A stretch of DNA of 64,000 bases. Origin: Acidobacteriota bacterium (GTDB lineage Bacteria > Acidobacteriota > Thermoanaerobaculia > Multivoradales > J023). Each line of letters opens with the position of its first letter. Position 1 is the stretch's first letter. The stretch is from contig JAJCXO010000221.1 in the NCBI GenBank assembly GCA_029263395.1, positions 62,001-126,000 of the forward strand. Direction: 5' to 3'. Positions 35,879-46,000 of the stretch are shown in pieces. Made by a program: the position numbers and the translations under genes. The notes below the pieces were generated by a model. It was not told the origin of the DNA, searched no databases, and saw only the letters and a program-made list of their open reading frames with translations.

Positions 35879-38800
35879 TTATTGTTCGAGCGAGTCGGCG
35901 CTGGGTGTCAGATCGGAGTCAGCGTCTTCCGGCTCGGCCAGGAGTGCGTCTTCGACCTGGGTTGCCAACTCTTCGAGGGTTGGGTACTCGAAGACCACTT
36001 GTAATGCGAGCTCGATCCCGAGCGAGTCATGAATCCTGGCCAGGATGCGTCCGGCTTGTAGGGAATGCCCACCGAGCTGGAAGAAGTTGTCATGGACACT
36101 GATGCCCTCATCGCCCAAGACCTCTGTCCAGACCTCAGCCAGGAATTCTTCCACTGCCGTGCGTGGTGCCACGTGAGCGACTCGGTCCGGCGTCGATTCG
36201 GGCTCTGGCAGAGCCCTTCGATCCACCTTGCCGTTGGGTGATAGCGGTAGGGCCTCGAGCGAGTGGAAGCTTCCGGGCACCATGTAGCGCGGCAATCGGT
36301 CGCCGAGCCAGGAGGCGAGGTCCAATCCGTTGGTTCCCGTTGGGGACGGCACGAAGTAGGCGGCAAGGAACGGTTCGCCAGCTGGTGTCTCACGGACAGA
36401 TACTGCAGCTTGCGATATTCCTGGGTGCTCAGAAATCACCGACTCGATCTCTCCGAGCTCGATGCGGAAGCCGCGCAGTTTGACCTGGTTGTCGATGCGA
36501 CCGATGAAATCGATCCGGCCATCCGGCAAGTAGCGGACCAGATCACCGGTGCGGTAGAGCCGTTCATCGGGCTCGGTGGCAAACGGATCAGGCACAAAAC
36601 TCTCTGCGGTGAGCCGAGGTCGACGGAGGTAGCCGCGGGCGAGCCCGACACCACCGACCGTGAGCTCTCCCGGTACCCCGACGGGCACAGGCAAAAACCG
36701 CTGATCGAGGACGCGAACCCGAAGGTTGTCGATCGGGCGACCAATGGGTGGCGCCGCCGTGTCCACGGGTGCCGTCGCTACCGGTTCAACGACTTCTCGA
36801 GTCGCGACAACGGTACTTTCCGTCGGCCCGTAGTGATTCACGAGCTGAAAGGGTAGCGTGCGTTGGGGAGCGTGATGCAGCTTGTCGCCGCCGACCAGCA
36901 GAGCTCGCAACGTGAGCGTTTCGGGAGGCGGTTCCTGGAGCATCGCTTCAGCGAAGGGTGTTGCCAGGAAAGCGAGATCGATCGCTTCGTCGGCTAGCCA
37001 ACGGTAAAAGAGGGATGGTGCGGATCGCACCGCCTCGTTCGGGAAGTGCAAGCTGGCGCCAGCCGCCAGGTAAGGCCAGATTTCCCAGACCGACGCATCG
37101 AAGGCGAGACTGGCAGTTTTGGCGGCACGATCGCCAGGCGTGACTGCGTAAGTACGCTGGTGCCAAGACACGAGATTGAGTAGACCCCGGTGGCTGAGCT
37201 CGGTGCCCTTGGGGCGACCCGTCGAACCGGAGGTATAAATGATGTATGCCAGATGGCTTCCGCCGACCCGGCTCGCCGGTCGTTCGTCGGAAACCTCGGA
37301 AAGATCGGTGTCGACGGCGACAACTTGTGCCGGGAGACGCTCGGGCAGCTGGTTCCGCGAAAGCTCGTCGATCAACAACACCGAGAGGCCTGAGTCCTCC
37401 AGGGTGTAAGCGATTCGGTCGCGTGGATGTGACGGATCCAGAGGCAGGTAGGCACCCCCGGCCTTGAGGACTGCGAGCAGAGCTACTAGCAGGTCGGGTG
37501 TCGGTGCCATCGCGACGCCAACCAGCACTTCGGGCCCCACCCCGAGATTGATCAGCTGATTGGCCAGTTGATTGGCCCGAGTTTCGAGCTCGCCATAGCT
37601 CAACCGACGGCCGTCGCTGGAGGCGGCCAAGGCTTGCGGGTCGCCGTCAGCTCGTTGCTCGAATAGCTGGTGGACTAAGGGGGCCTCCGGCAGCTCGACG
37701 GCGGTCTGGTTCCAGGCCAGCAGCTGCATTCGCTCACTGTCTCGTAGCAGCGGTAGCTCGGTGATATTGGCTTGCGGATGTGCGGCGACGGCCCGCAGGA
37801 GCTCTTGGTAGTGCCCCCAGATGCGCTCCACAGTGACGGTGTCGAAGAGATCCGTCGAGTACTCCCACATGACGCGCATGATCTCGTCTTCGGCGCTCGC
37901 AACACGGCCAACTCGCTGTTCGGCCCGAGGTCGGAAGACGACGTTGAAGTCCGCCTTGGTTGAGCCGTTGTGGCGCTCCAGCAGCCGCCCTTCGAGGCCG
38001 GCAAAGTCGATGTCCGGTAGCGGTGAATCATGGAAGCTGAACATGTATTGGAATACGGGATTACGCGACAGGTCCCGCCGCGGCGCTAGTGCGTCTACCA
38101 AGCGGTCGAAGGGGAGATCTTGATGTTCCTGCGCGGCGAGGGTCATCGTACGGACTCGCGCCAGGAGTTCACGGAAGGTGGGCTGCCCGCGGACATCACC
38201 TCTTAGGACGATGGTGTTGACGATCATCCCGATCAGGGCCTCGATTTCGCGTAACGTCCGGTTGGCGACACCACAGCCGGTGACGAACAGCGATTCACCG
38301 CTATACCGATAGATCAAGACCTGGAAGGTGGCCAGCATGGTCATGAATAGTGTGACGCCTTCGCGGCGGCTGGCAGTCCGCAACTGGCCGTAGAGGTCTG
38401 CCGGCAGGTCAGCATCGAGGCGTGCGCCGCGAAAGCTCTGCCTTGGTGGTCGTGGTCGATCAGTTGGTAGGTCGAGCACCAGCGGACAACCTTCGAGTTG
38501 TTGGCGAAAGAAGGCGACGCGTTCAGCGAGCACCTCTCCCGTCATCCACTGTTCCTGCCAGGCCGCATAGTCGGCGAATTGGATCGGCAGTTCGGGCAAC
38601 GGTGATGGGCGCCCCGCGGCGAAGGCTTCGTAGAGCGCCATCAGCTCCTGTAGCAGCACGCCGACCGACCAGCCGTCGTGCACAAAGTGGTGTTCCGCTT
38701 GGATCAGTAGATGTTCGTTCTCGTCGAGGTGAGCCAAGGTCCATTCGGCAAGCGGTAGCTGGCTGAGGTCGAAGTCCCGTTGTACCACCTGACGCGTGAG

Positions 38801-40966
38801 CTCATCTGCCTTGGCTGGCCGCTCGTCGACCGGATAGTGCGAGAGGTCGACCTCCTGCAGGATGACTTTCCACGGCGGATGGATCCTCTGGATCGGCTGG
38901 CCGTCGACCTCCTCGAAGGTCGTGCGCAATACCTCGTGCCGTCGGACGATTTCGTCGAGCGTTCGGGTCAGAGCGTCTTTGTTCAAGACACCGTTGAGAC
39001 TCACCGTGAACTGTGCGTTGTAGGCGATGGCGCCGGGCACCAGCTTGTTGAGAAAGAACACTGCACGTTGTGGGAACGCCAGTGGCAGAGGCTGGTCTCG
39101 CGGCGCACGTCGCACCGGAGGCGGTGCGGGCAAACTCGCGGTAGGTCCAGTCGCCGGTTCCCCCGCCATCAGCTCGTCGAGATGCGTCGCCAACTCTCCC
39201 ACCGTCGGTCGCTCGAAGATGTCGCCTGGTGGCAGTTGGATGTCGAACGCCTGCCGCACCCGTGCCACCAGCTGTGCGACCAGTAACGAGTGCCCGCCGA
39301 GGGCAAAAAAATGATCGTGCAGGCCGATCCGGTCGCGGCTCAACAGTTTGCTGAAGAGCTCGGCGAGGCGTTGCTCTGTCTCAGTCCGCGGTGCGACCCA
39401 GGGTGCCGCCATCTGATCGTGGTCTGGCTCGGGCAAGGCATCGTGATCCACCTTGCCGTTGGGGGTCAGTGGCAGCTCGGTAATCTCCATCACTACCGAC
39501 GGCACCATGTGCTCGGGCAAGCGTTGTGACAGGTCGTCGCGGAGGTTGGGCATCGGCGTCTGGCGAGGCACCACGTAGGCCACAAGACTCAAGACCCCCG
39601 TTGCATCCGGCCGTGTGGTGACCACGGCAGTCCGCACTGCCGGGTGTTCTCCCAGTGCCGACTCGACTTCTCCGAGCTCGATACGGAAGCCGCGGATTTT
39701 CACCTGTTGATCGACTCGGCCGAGGAATTGGAGTGTGCCCTCAGGTAGCCAGCGAGTCAAGTCGCCGGTGCGATAGAGGCGTTCACCGTCGCCACCAAAA
39801 GGATCCGGGACGAAGCGTTCAGCGGTCAGCCCAGGTTGGCGCAGGTAACCCCGAGCTAGGCCAGCACCCCCGATCACCAGCTCACCGGCCTCACCGTCGG
39901 CTACGGATTCGAAATGGTTGCTGACCAGCTGTATGTGCTCGCCGGTTATCGGGCGGCCGATCGGCGGTGCAAGGTCGGTGTTCTGGCTCTGGCCATCCAG
40001 GGCAAGGTTGCTCGGGGCAACTTCGCCAGCCGTGGTGACGACTGTATCTTCGGTCGGGCCGTAGTGATTGACCAAGCGAAACGGCAGGCCTGGCGGTGGT
40101 GCCTGACGCAACTTGTCGCCACCTACCAATAGTGTCCGCAAGCTGAGGCCCTTCGGAGCGTCTTCGTCCAACATCGCTTCAGCCAGCGGCGTCGGCAAGA
40201 AGCTCAAGGTGATCTCCTGTTCCGCCAACCAGCGATAGAGATCTGCTGGTGAACTCCGAATCGCATCAGGGGGAAATTGGAGTGCGGCGCCGGCGGCAAG
40301 ATAGGGCCAGATTTCCCAGACCGAGGCGTCGAAGGCAGGACTTGCGACCTGAGTTGCGCAATCGTCTGGCGAGACGTTGTAGGTCTCGATGTGCCAGGCC
40401 ACCAGGGCCGCCAACCCAGCGTGGGTCAGCTCTGTACCTTTGGGGCGCCCGGTCGATCCTGAGGTATAGATGACGTAGGCGCGTTGTTGCGGGTCCACGG
40501 AGTCGTTGCGCACTTCAGCCGTGCGAGTAGATCCGAGAGGGTCGATCTCTAGCAGTTGGATACCGACGTTTATGGCAGCGGTGCGGTAACTTTCAGGAGG
40601 GCCATCGTCCGCGGGCTGAACGAGAGCCATCGTCGCTCCAGAATCTTCCAGCATGAATGCCAATCGTTCCGCAGGGTAGGATGGGTCGAGGGACAGATAC
40701 GCTCCGCCAGCTTTCAAGATCGCCAGTTGTGCGACCACCATCGACGGAGAGCGTGGTACCAGCACAGCGACCAACGTTTCCTTGCCAATACCTTGCCGAG
40801 ACAAGTCTGTTGCGAGAGCGTTGGCTCGACGGTCGAGTTCACCGTAGGTCAGGGCCTCATCACCCATGATCAATGCTGGTGCCTCTGGCGACCGGATTGC
40901 ATGGCTCGCTATCAGCTTATGGACCAAGGCACTCTGGCCTTGGTTAGAAGTCTTCATGTTTCCCAT
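35879..40966 (-). CDS. NRPS: A-T-C-A-T (loading and second module of line B)
   Basis: A 1695-aa synthetase. Domains: A1 (~20-500, TSGSTGRPKG ~170), T1 (GGHSL ~557), C (~600-1045, HHFVHDG ~760), A2 (~1075-1565), T2 (GGHSLQA ~1632). There is no condensation domain before A1, so it is a loading module starting from a free amino acid. Both A domains give the same hand-aligned pocket, DAWFLGHVVK, one residue from the leucine form DAWFLGNVVK. The open frame begins at 41077, but ATG 40966 (MGNMKTS) or 40957 suits the domain start better. The acidic C-terminus (EPEDADSDLTPSADSLEQ) probably hands over to the basic N-terminus of the C-A-T-C-A-T-KS-AT-ACP-TE protein. Confidence 0.95.
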   Translation of the reverse strand: MGNMKTSNQGQSALVHKLIASHAIRSPEAPALIMGDEALTYGELDRRANALATDLSRQGIGKETLVAVLVPRSPSMVVAQLAILKAGGAYLSLDPSYPAERLAFMLEDSGATMALVQPADDGPPESYRTAAINVGIQLLEIDPLGSTRTAEVRNDSVDPQQRAYVIYTSGSTGRPKGTELTHAGLAALVAWHIETYNVSPDDCATQVASPAFDASVWEIWPYLAAGAALQFPPDAIRSSPADLYRWLAEQEITLSFLPTPLAEAMLDEDAPKGLSLRTLLVGGDKLRQAPPPGLPFRLVNHYGPTEDTVVTTAGEVAPSNLALDGQSQNTDLAPPIGRPITGEHIQLVSNHFESVADGEAGELVIGGAGLARGYLRQPGLTAERFVPDPFGGDGERLYRTGDLTRWLPEGTLQFLGRVDQQVKIRGFRIELGEVESALGEHPAVRTAVVTTRPDATGVLSLVAYVVPRQTPMPNLRDDLSQRLPEHMVPSVVMEITELPLTPNGKVDHDALPEPDHDQMAAPWVAPRTETEQRLAELFSKLLSRDRIGLHDHFFALGGHSLLVAQLVARVRQAFDIQLPPGDIFERPTVGELATHLDELMAGEPATGPTASLPAPPPVRRAPRDQPLPLAFPQRAVFFLNKLVPGAIAYNAQFTVSLNGVLNKDALTRTLDEIVRRHEVLRTTFEEVDGQPIQRIHPPWKVILQEVDLSHYPVDERPAKADELTRQVVQRDFDLSQLPLAEWTLAHLDENEHLLIQAEHHFVHDGWSVGVLLQELMALYEAFAAGRPSPLPELPIQFADYAAWQEQWMTGEVLAERVAFFRQQLEGCPLVLDLPTDRPRPPRQSFRGARLDADLPADLYGQLRTASRREGVTLFMTMLATFQVLIYRYSGESLFVTGCGVANRTLREIEALIGMIVNTIVLRGDVRGQPTFRELLARVRTMTLAAQEHQDLPFDRLVDALAPRRDLSRNPVFQYMFSFHDSPLPDIDFAGLEGRLLERHNGSTKADFNVVFRPRAEQRVGRVASAEDEIMRVMWEYSTDLFDTVTVERIWGHYQELLRAVAAHPQANITELPLLRDSERMQLLAWNQTAVELPEAPLVHQLFEQRADGDPQALAASSDGRRLSYGELETRANQLANQLINLGVGPEVLVGVAMAPTPDLLVALLAVLKAGGAYLPLDPSHPRDRIAYTLEDSGLSVLLIDELSRNQLPERLPAQVVAVDTDLSEVSDERPASRVGGSHLAYIIYTSGSTGRPKGTELSHRGLLNLVSWHQRTYAVTPGDRAAKTASLAFDASVWEIWPYLAAGASLHFPNEAVRSAPSLFYRWLADEAIDLAFLATPFAEAMLQEPPPETLTLRALLVGGDKLHHAPQRTLPFQLVNHYGPTESTVVATREVVEPVATAPVDTAAPPIGRPIDNLRVRVLDQRFLPVPVGVPGELTVGGVGLARGYLRRPRLTAESFVPDPFATEPDERLYRTGDLVRYLPDGRIDFIGRIDNQVKLRGFRIELGEIESVISEHPGISQAAVSVRETPAGEPFLAAYFVPSPTGTNGLDLASWLGDRLPRYMVPGSFHSLEALPLSPNGKVDRRALPEPESTPDRVAHVAPRTAVEEFLAEVWTEVLGDEGISVHDNFFQLGGHSLQAGRILARIHDSLGIELALQVVFEYPTLEELATQVEDALLAEPEDADSDLTPSADSLEQ

Positions 40967-41594
40967 CTGGATTCCAACCTGAAGCTGCTGCGCGTAGCTC
41001 CACTGAGTGTGCGTTGCCGGCACACGCCTTGTTAACTCACACGTCATCCGTGGGCGCCCTGGCCTCAGGACAACCACGCCGACATAGCAAGAGAGTCGCG
41101 CTAAACGTTAGATCTTAACGAAAGAGAAAGCTTTTTCTCTGACCGCTCGCTGGCTGCGGCATAGCCCCTTGGGGGTCAGAGGGATGTCAACCTGTCCGAG
41201 ATCAGGGAGACTCTATCAAAAAATCTGAAGACATAGCGATTTTTCGATAGAAGAGGAACGTTCAATGAGGAGAGACAATCTCTACATTAATACTGCTGCC
41301 ACCGTTTCACTTCTCGTTTGAACGATACGCCTGGGCCCCTCGGTGCAGGGGTTGTCATTCCCAGAGATCGAAGCAGAAAGACCGCCATCATCTTCGGTCG
41401 AACCTGTGACGAGTCAGTTCTTTCCCTGTGCAGTTCAGTAAGGCAGTGTGGAATCAGCAAGGCTGCGTAGTTCAGTGAGTGGAAGGTCCGTGGAGTCTCG
41501 TTGTCAGCTCTGTGCGAGGGAATATTGAAATATTCAAAAAGGAAAATAAAAGATGCGAACTGTAATTCGATACCGATGAAATCTTTGTAGGTTT
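40967..41594. other. 628-bp intergenic region upstream of line B
   Basis: Lower GC than its surroundings, with no credible gene. It should contain the line B promoter. Two small palindromes are visible, AGAGAAA-GCTT-TTTCTCT (41123-41140) and AGAGA-CAA-TCTCT (41273-41285). No confident -35/-10 pair was identified. Confidence 0.45.
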
Positions 41595-41879
41595 TTATCG
41601 CAGCCAGGCGTAGCTAAGCTTGAGGAACAATGTGCGGATGGTTGATCTATTTCCATCACTCGAGTGCCGAAGTTGTTATCGAAGTAGCCTACAAAAAGCG
41701 CGGTCCTAGCATTCAATTTATAGGAGAAGAGTCCCTGGGTCAGCACCGTTTGGAGGTTGGGCTCGGCAAGCGACGGAGCATTGTGGAGGCTTGGAGTACG
41801 CTCGGTGTTGTTTTACTGGGCAATGGTGTGAATGGAGTGTTCAACGATTGAAGTGATAGATCAATATTGTCTGGGTCTT
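41595..41879 (-). pseudogene. Remnant of the 3' end of a DUF5916 gene
   Basis: Fragments in different minus-strand frames match the last ~95 residues of the 21845-24133 protein in order: TQTILIYHFNR, then TERTPSLHNAPSLAEPNLQT, then LTQGLFSYKLNARTALFVGY, then RTLFLKLSYAWLR and a stop. At least two frameshifts and an in-frame stop separate the pieces. The 5' end of the gene is missing, and the remnant starts 38 nt past the hydrolase stop. It shows that a second DUF5916 gene once followed line A. Confidence 0.85.
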
Positions 41880-41916
41880 GCTCTGATTTTTTTGGCGGTA
41901 CGTTGGCGCCGTGGCG

Positions 41917-43002
41917 CTAGTTCTTCTTCTTGTCACTGGGCGAGCCCGCAAGGAAGAGGCGGACCTCTTCGTAGAGCTGGTGGCGCTGCTTCTCGAGCGA
42001 TAACACGTGGGTGCCTCGGCCGATGACGACCAAACGTTTGATCGGGGTGGCGAGCCCTTCAAAGATCCAGCGTGCATCATCAAAGTTCGAAACCGTGTCC
42101 CATTCGCCACGCAGGACGAGGGTCGGCACGGTGATTTGGCTCGGATTCAGGTAGTGGCGGCCATGCCAAGCGTCGTCTAGATCGAGACGCCAGCCTCCAG
42201 GTTGGCGGACTGCGGCGGGCTCGCGGTTAGATGCGGTTTGGTCTTCGGCAAGCCAGGCAGCGCCCCAATCTCGCAGCACGCCGTCGGTCAATGCTGGTGC
42301 TTCCCCGTCTGGGACCTGGCGTTGGAAAAGTGCCAGGCGTCGTTCGGGTGTCATTTCCACGTAGGCCCCCTTGGGCTGTGGGCTAGGAGTCGGGTTCTCG
42401 CGTTGGCCAAAGGCGGCGAAGAGTACCAGTCGCTCTAGGGCATCGGGTGTCCGCCCAGCATAAAGCCCGGCCACCGTCGCGCCCCATGATTGGCCAATCA
42501 GGGAGAGTTTTTCGACTCCCGTCTCACGACGAATGTGATCGATTGCAAGTTGGACATCTTCGATAACCTCGACGGCACGCCCCAGAGGTTGATGAGCCTC
42601 AGTAGGTTCGGCCATTTCGGGGTAGGGGTCAGCCGCGCCATAGCCGAGTAGATCGAGTCCCCAGACGTCATAACCTGCTGCCGACAGGTCGTCCATCCAA
42701 GAGGTGCCTTGGATTCGGTAGCCAGCCCCGGTCATCGTCGAAAAACTGGCTGGATGAAGTATGAGGACCACTTTGCTGGTCGTGGCTTTGGCTGTTTTTG
42801 ACGGCAGATGCCACAGCGCCAGTTCGAGACCATCGATTCGGCTCGCTAGCCGCTGTTCTTGTGGCTTTGTATCCGCTGTTTCGGTAGCGACCAAAGCAGT
42901 CGAGAGCGTAAACAACAGTGTGATCGCCATTGCCATGCTGAGGGATGTAAGGTCTTTCATCCGGTACCGCTGTTTCCTGAAGAGACGGTCTTCCAGTTTC
43001 AT
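41917..43002 (-). CDS. Exported alpha/beta hydrolase
   Basis: A 361-aa alpha/beta-hydrolase-fold protein with an N-terminal signal sequence (TSLSMAMAITLLFTLSTALV, ~19-38). The nucleophile elbow is GQSWGA (~170), the likely acid is Asp in RGEWDTVSN (~297), and the likely His is in GRGTHVLS (~328). Its ATG overlaps the stop of the line A synthase gene (ATGA), so it is coupled to it. Because it is exported, it is not a normal editing type II thioesterase; it could process or detoxify the product in the periplasm. That is inference. Substrate unknown. Confidence 0.85.
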   Translation of the reverse strand: MKLEDRLFRKQRYRMKDLTSLSMAMAITLLFTLSTALVATETADTKPQEQRLASRIDGLELALWHLPSKTAKATTSKVVLILHPASFSTMTGAGYRIQGTSWMDDLSAAGYDVWGLDLLGYGAADPYPEMAEPTEAHQPLGRAVEVIEDVQLAIDHIRRETGVEKLSLIGQSWGATVAGLYAGRTPDALERLVLFAAFGQRENPTPSPQPKGAYVEMTPERRLALFQRQVPDGEAPALTDGVLRDWGAAWLAEDQTASNREPAAVRQPGGWRLDLDDAWHGRHYLNPSQITVPTLVLRGEWDTVSNFDDARWIFEGLATPIKRLVVIGRGTHVLSLEKQRHQLYEEVRLFLAGSPSDKKKN

Positions 43003-46000
43003 GTCAAGACTCCTTCTGCGGCCATCGGCTGCGGAACTTCAGCACAATCCACCGTTGCTGATTCGTTTCGGCGAGCCGGCCGCCGGGCCAGGGCGGGTGG
43101 CTCTTGCCGCAGCGTGATCGCCAGCCTCAAATGTTGCGCCATGTCCGAGAGGTTCGGTAACTCGTGCATCGTCATGTGGTTGCCTTGTACACGGATCGTC
43201 TCGACACCGCTTTCGGCAAGCTCGATCCAAGGCAGCTCAGGCCGTGGCGGGTCTCCGGCTCGGCGTTCGCGGGCACGGAAGTAAAGGAGGCTTCCGTCAT
43301 ACGGACGCGGTGTGTATTCGTAGAGGGCTTCCATGTTGGCCAGGATCACGGCAGCGTGGCGGCGAACTTCGGACGCGTCGAAGGTCGCCGGCAGCGTCCC
43401 TTCGCGGCTAGCTACGGCTGTCGCATAATCGATCTGCTCCTCGTCTGCCACGGTGCGGAGTTCGTCGATGGGGATCGGCAGGCGTACCGGGAAGGCGGCG
43501 GCCACCGCTTCAGCATGCCCTTCACGTAGCGGCATTTGGTCCAGGCAGGGAGTGTCCATCAGGGTCAGCAAGGCGACCTGTTCACCGTCAGCCTCGAGCT
43601 GTCGTGCCATCTCGAAGGCAACCATGCCGCCCATCGAGGCGCCGCCCAGCAGATATGGCCCTCGGGGGGCCACACCGCGGATCAGCTCGAGGTATTGAGT
43701 TGCCATGTCTGCAATCGATCGCAAAGGCTTCTCGCCCTCCTCGAGACCAAGGGATCTCAGAGCGTAGAGAGGTTGGCTGGGGCCGAGCTCGCGAGCCAGG
43801 GCCCGGAAAGTGTAGGCATGGCCGCCTACCTGATGCACCATGAAGAGTGGCCGTCCAACACCTGTTTGCAGTCGGATCAAACAGGACGATTCGATCTTGC
43901 CTCCACTCCCGGCGGCCTGATCCACCAACTCGGCTAGCGCGCCGAGGGTGGGGGCTTGGAGGAGGAAACTGGCCGGCAGCTCGATACCCATGGCCCGTCG
44001 TAAGCCGGCAGCTAGCTGAAGTGCCATCAGAGAGCTGCCACCGAGGTCGAAGAAATCGTCGTGCACTGCAACCTGGTCGACTCCGAGCATGCCTTGCCAG
44101 ATTTCAGCGACTGCCTGCTGAGTGGGCGTCAGTTGTGCATCCCATGGCGACGTCGGACTCAGTTGTTGAGGATCACTGGACTCGCCCAGAGCCACGGTGG
44201 AAGGTGGTGGCGGCTGGGCTGCCGAGAAACCAGGGGCGATGGTTTGCGGTAGGGTCTTCGGCCAATAGCGTTTTCGTTCGAAGGGATATAGCGGCAGTGG
44301 CACTCGCTGGCGGCGCTCACCGGCCCAGAAGGCTGACCAGTCGATGGCTGCCCCAGCCGTCCACAGTTTGCCGGCGGCAGTGAGCAAGGTGGTGTAGTCG
44401 TCGCCTCGGTCCTGAGGATGGGGCAGCGTGGTGACGGCGGCTTGGATGTTCGTTTTGGTCGAATGTTGGCGGGCCAGGGTACAGAGTTGGCGACCGGGGC
44501 CGATCTCGACCAACACGCGGTTGGGTACCTCGAGAATCTTCGTCATTCCATCCGCGAAGCGCACGGTCTGGCGTAGATGGTCACCCCAATAGCCGGGGTC
44601 GGTTGCCTGTGCAGCAGTGATCCAGCCTCCGGTCACATTGGAGACGTAGGGGATCTTGGGAGGTCGCAGCTCGACGTTGGCAACTTCGGAGGTGAAACGA
44701 GCCACCATCGGTTCCATCATTCTTGAGTGGAACGCGTGCGAGGTGTGGAGTTGTTTTGCCTCGATGTTCCGTTCGCCGAGTTTTTGGCGCAAGGCGCAGA
44801 GGGTTTCGACCTCACCCGCTACGACGCAGGCGGCAGGGCTATTGACGGCCGCCAGGGAAAGATGAGTGCCCTCGCTGGAGAGCCAATCTCGGGTTTCTTT
44901 TTCGGACAGGCCGACCGCGAGCATGTCGCCCGCCTGCATCTCTTCCATCAACTGACCTCGTCGCACGACCAATCGCAACGCGTCGTTCAGGGATACGACT
45001 CCAGCCAGACATGCCGCGACGATTTCCCCCAAGGAATGACCGATCATCGCCGCCGGCTGGACCCCCCACTCCATCCACAGGCGTGCCAGGGAGAGCTCGA
45101 CGATAAATAGTGCAGGCTGGGCGATTGCGGTTTGTTCGAATTCGAGGTCGTCTTCTTCAGTACCACCACCGATAGGGAAGAGTAGACGGCGTAGATCGGT
45201 TCCGAGCTTGGGCTGGATCAAGTCGCAGCATTCGTCGACACTGGCACGGAACGTGGGCTCATGGCGGTAGAGCTCGGCGCCCATGCCAGCGTATTGGGAA
45301 CCCTGTCCTGGGAACATGAAGATCGGTGTGACTTTTGCCTCAGCGCGCCGACTCGAATGGCTCTCAGTCAGGCTAGTGGTCGCTGTTCCGGAATCACGGC
45401 AGACTACAAACCGACGTTCATCAAAGGCTCTGCGGCCCACACCTAGGGTGTAAGCCACGTCAGCCAGTTCGACGCCTTCGAGGTTCTGCAGGTGATTGCC
45501 GAGATTGGTCGCGGCGGCTGCCAGGGCCGTTGGTGTTTTTGCTGATAACAGCAGTAACTGCGCCGGTCGCGATTCGGTGACCGGAGGAGACGCCGGGGCC
45601 TCCTCCAGCACCAGGTGGACGTTGGTGCCGCCGATCCCAAAAGAGCTGACCCCAGCCCGCCGCGGGCTGTCGTTAACTGGCCAAGGAGTGAGCGAAGTAT
45701 TGACGTAGAAGGGGCTCCTGCCCAGATCGATTTCTGGATTGGGAGCCTGGAAGTGCAGGCTTGGTGGAATTTGCTGGTGTTTGAGGGCCAGCACGGTCTT
45801 GATCAGTCCGGCTACACCCGCCGCTGCATCCAGGTGGCCGATATTGGTTTTCACCGAACCGAGAGCGCAAAAGCCGCGTTTCTCAGTACCTGAGCGGAAA
45901 GCCTGGGTCAGGGCTGCTACCTCGATCGGGTCTCCCACCGGAGTTCCTGTGCCATGGCCTTCGACGTAGCCGACCGTCTCCGGAGCAACAGCGGCCAGCC

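Noticed and set aside
41123-41140. AGAGAAA/TTTCTCT hairpin as a terminator
   Set aside because: The stem is weak and A/T-rich, and it lies upstream of line B rather than downstream of a gene that needs termination.
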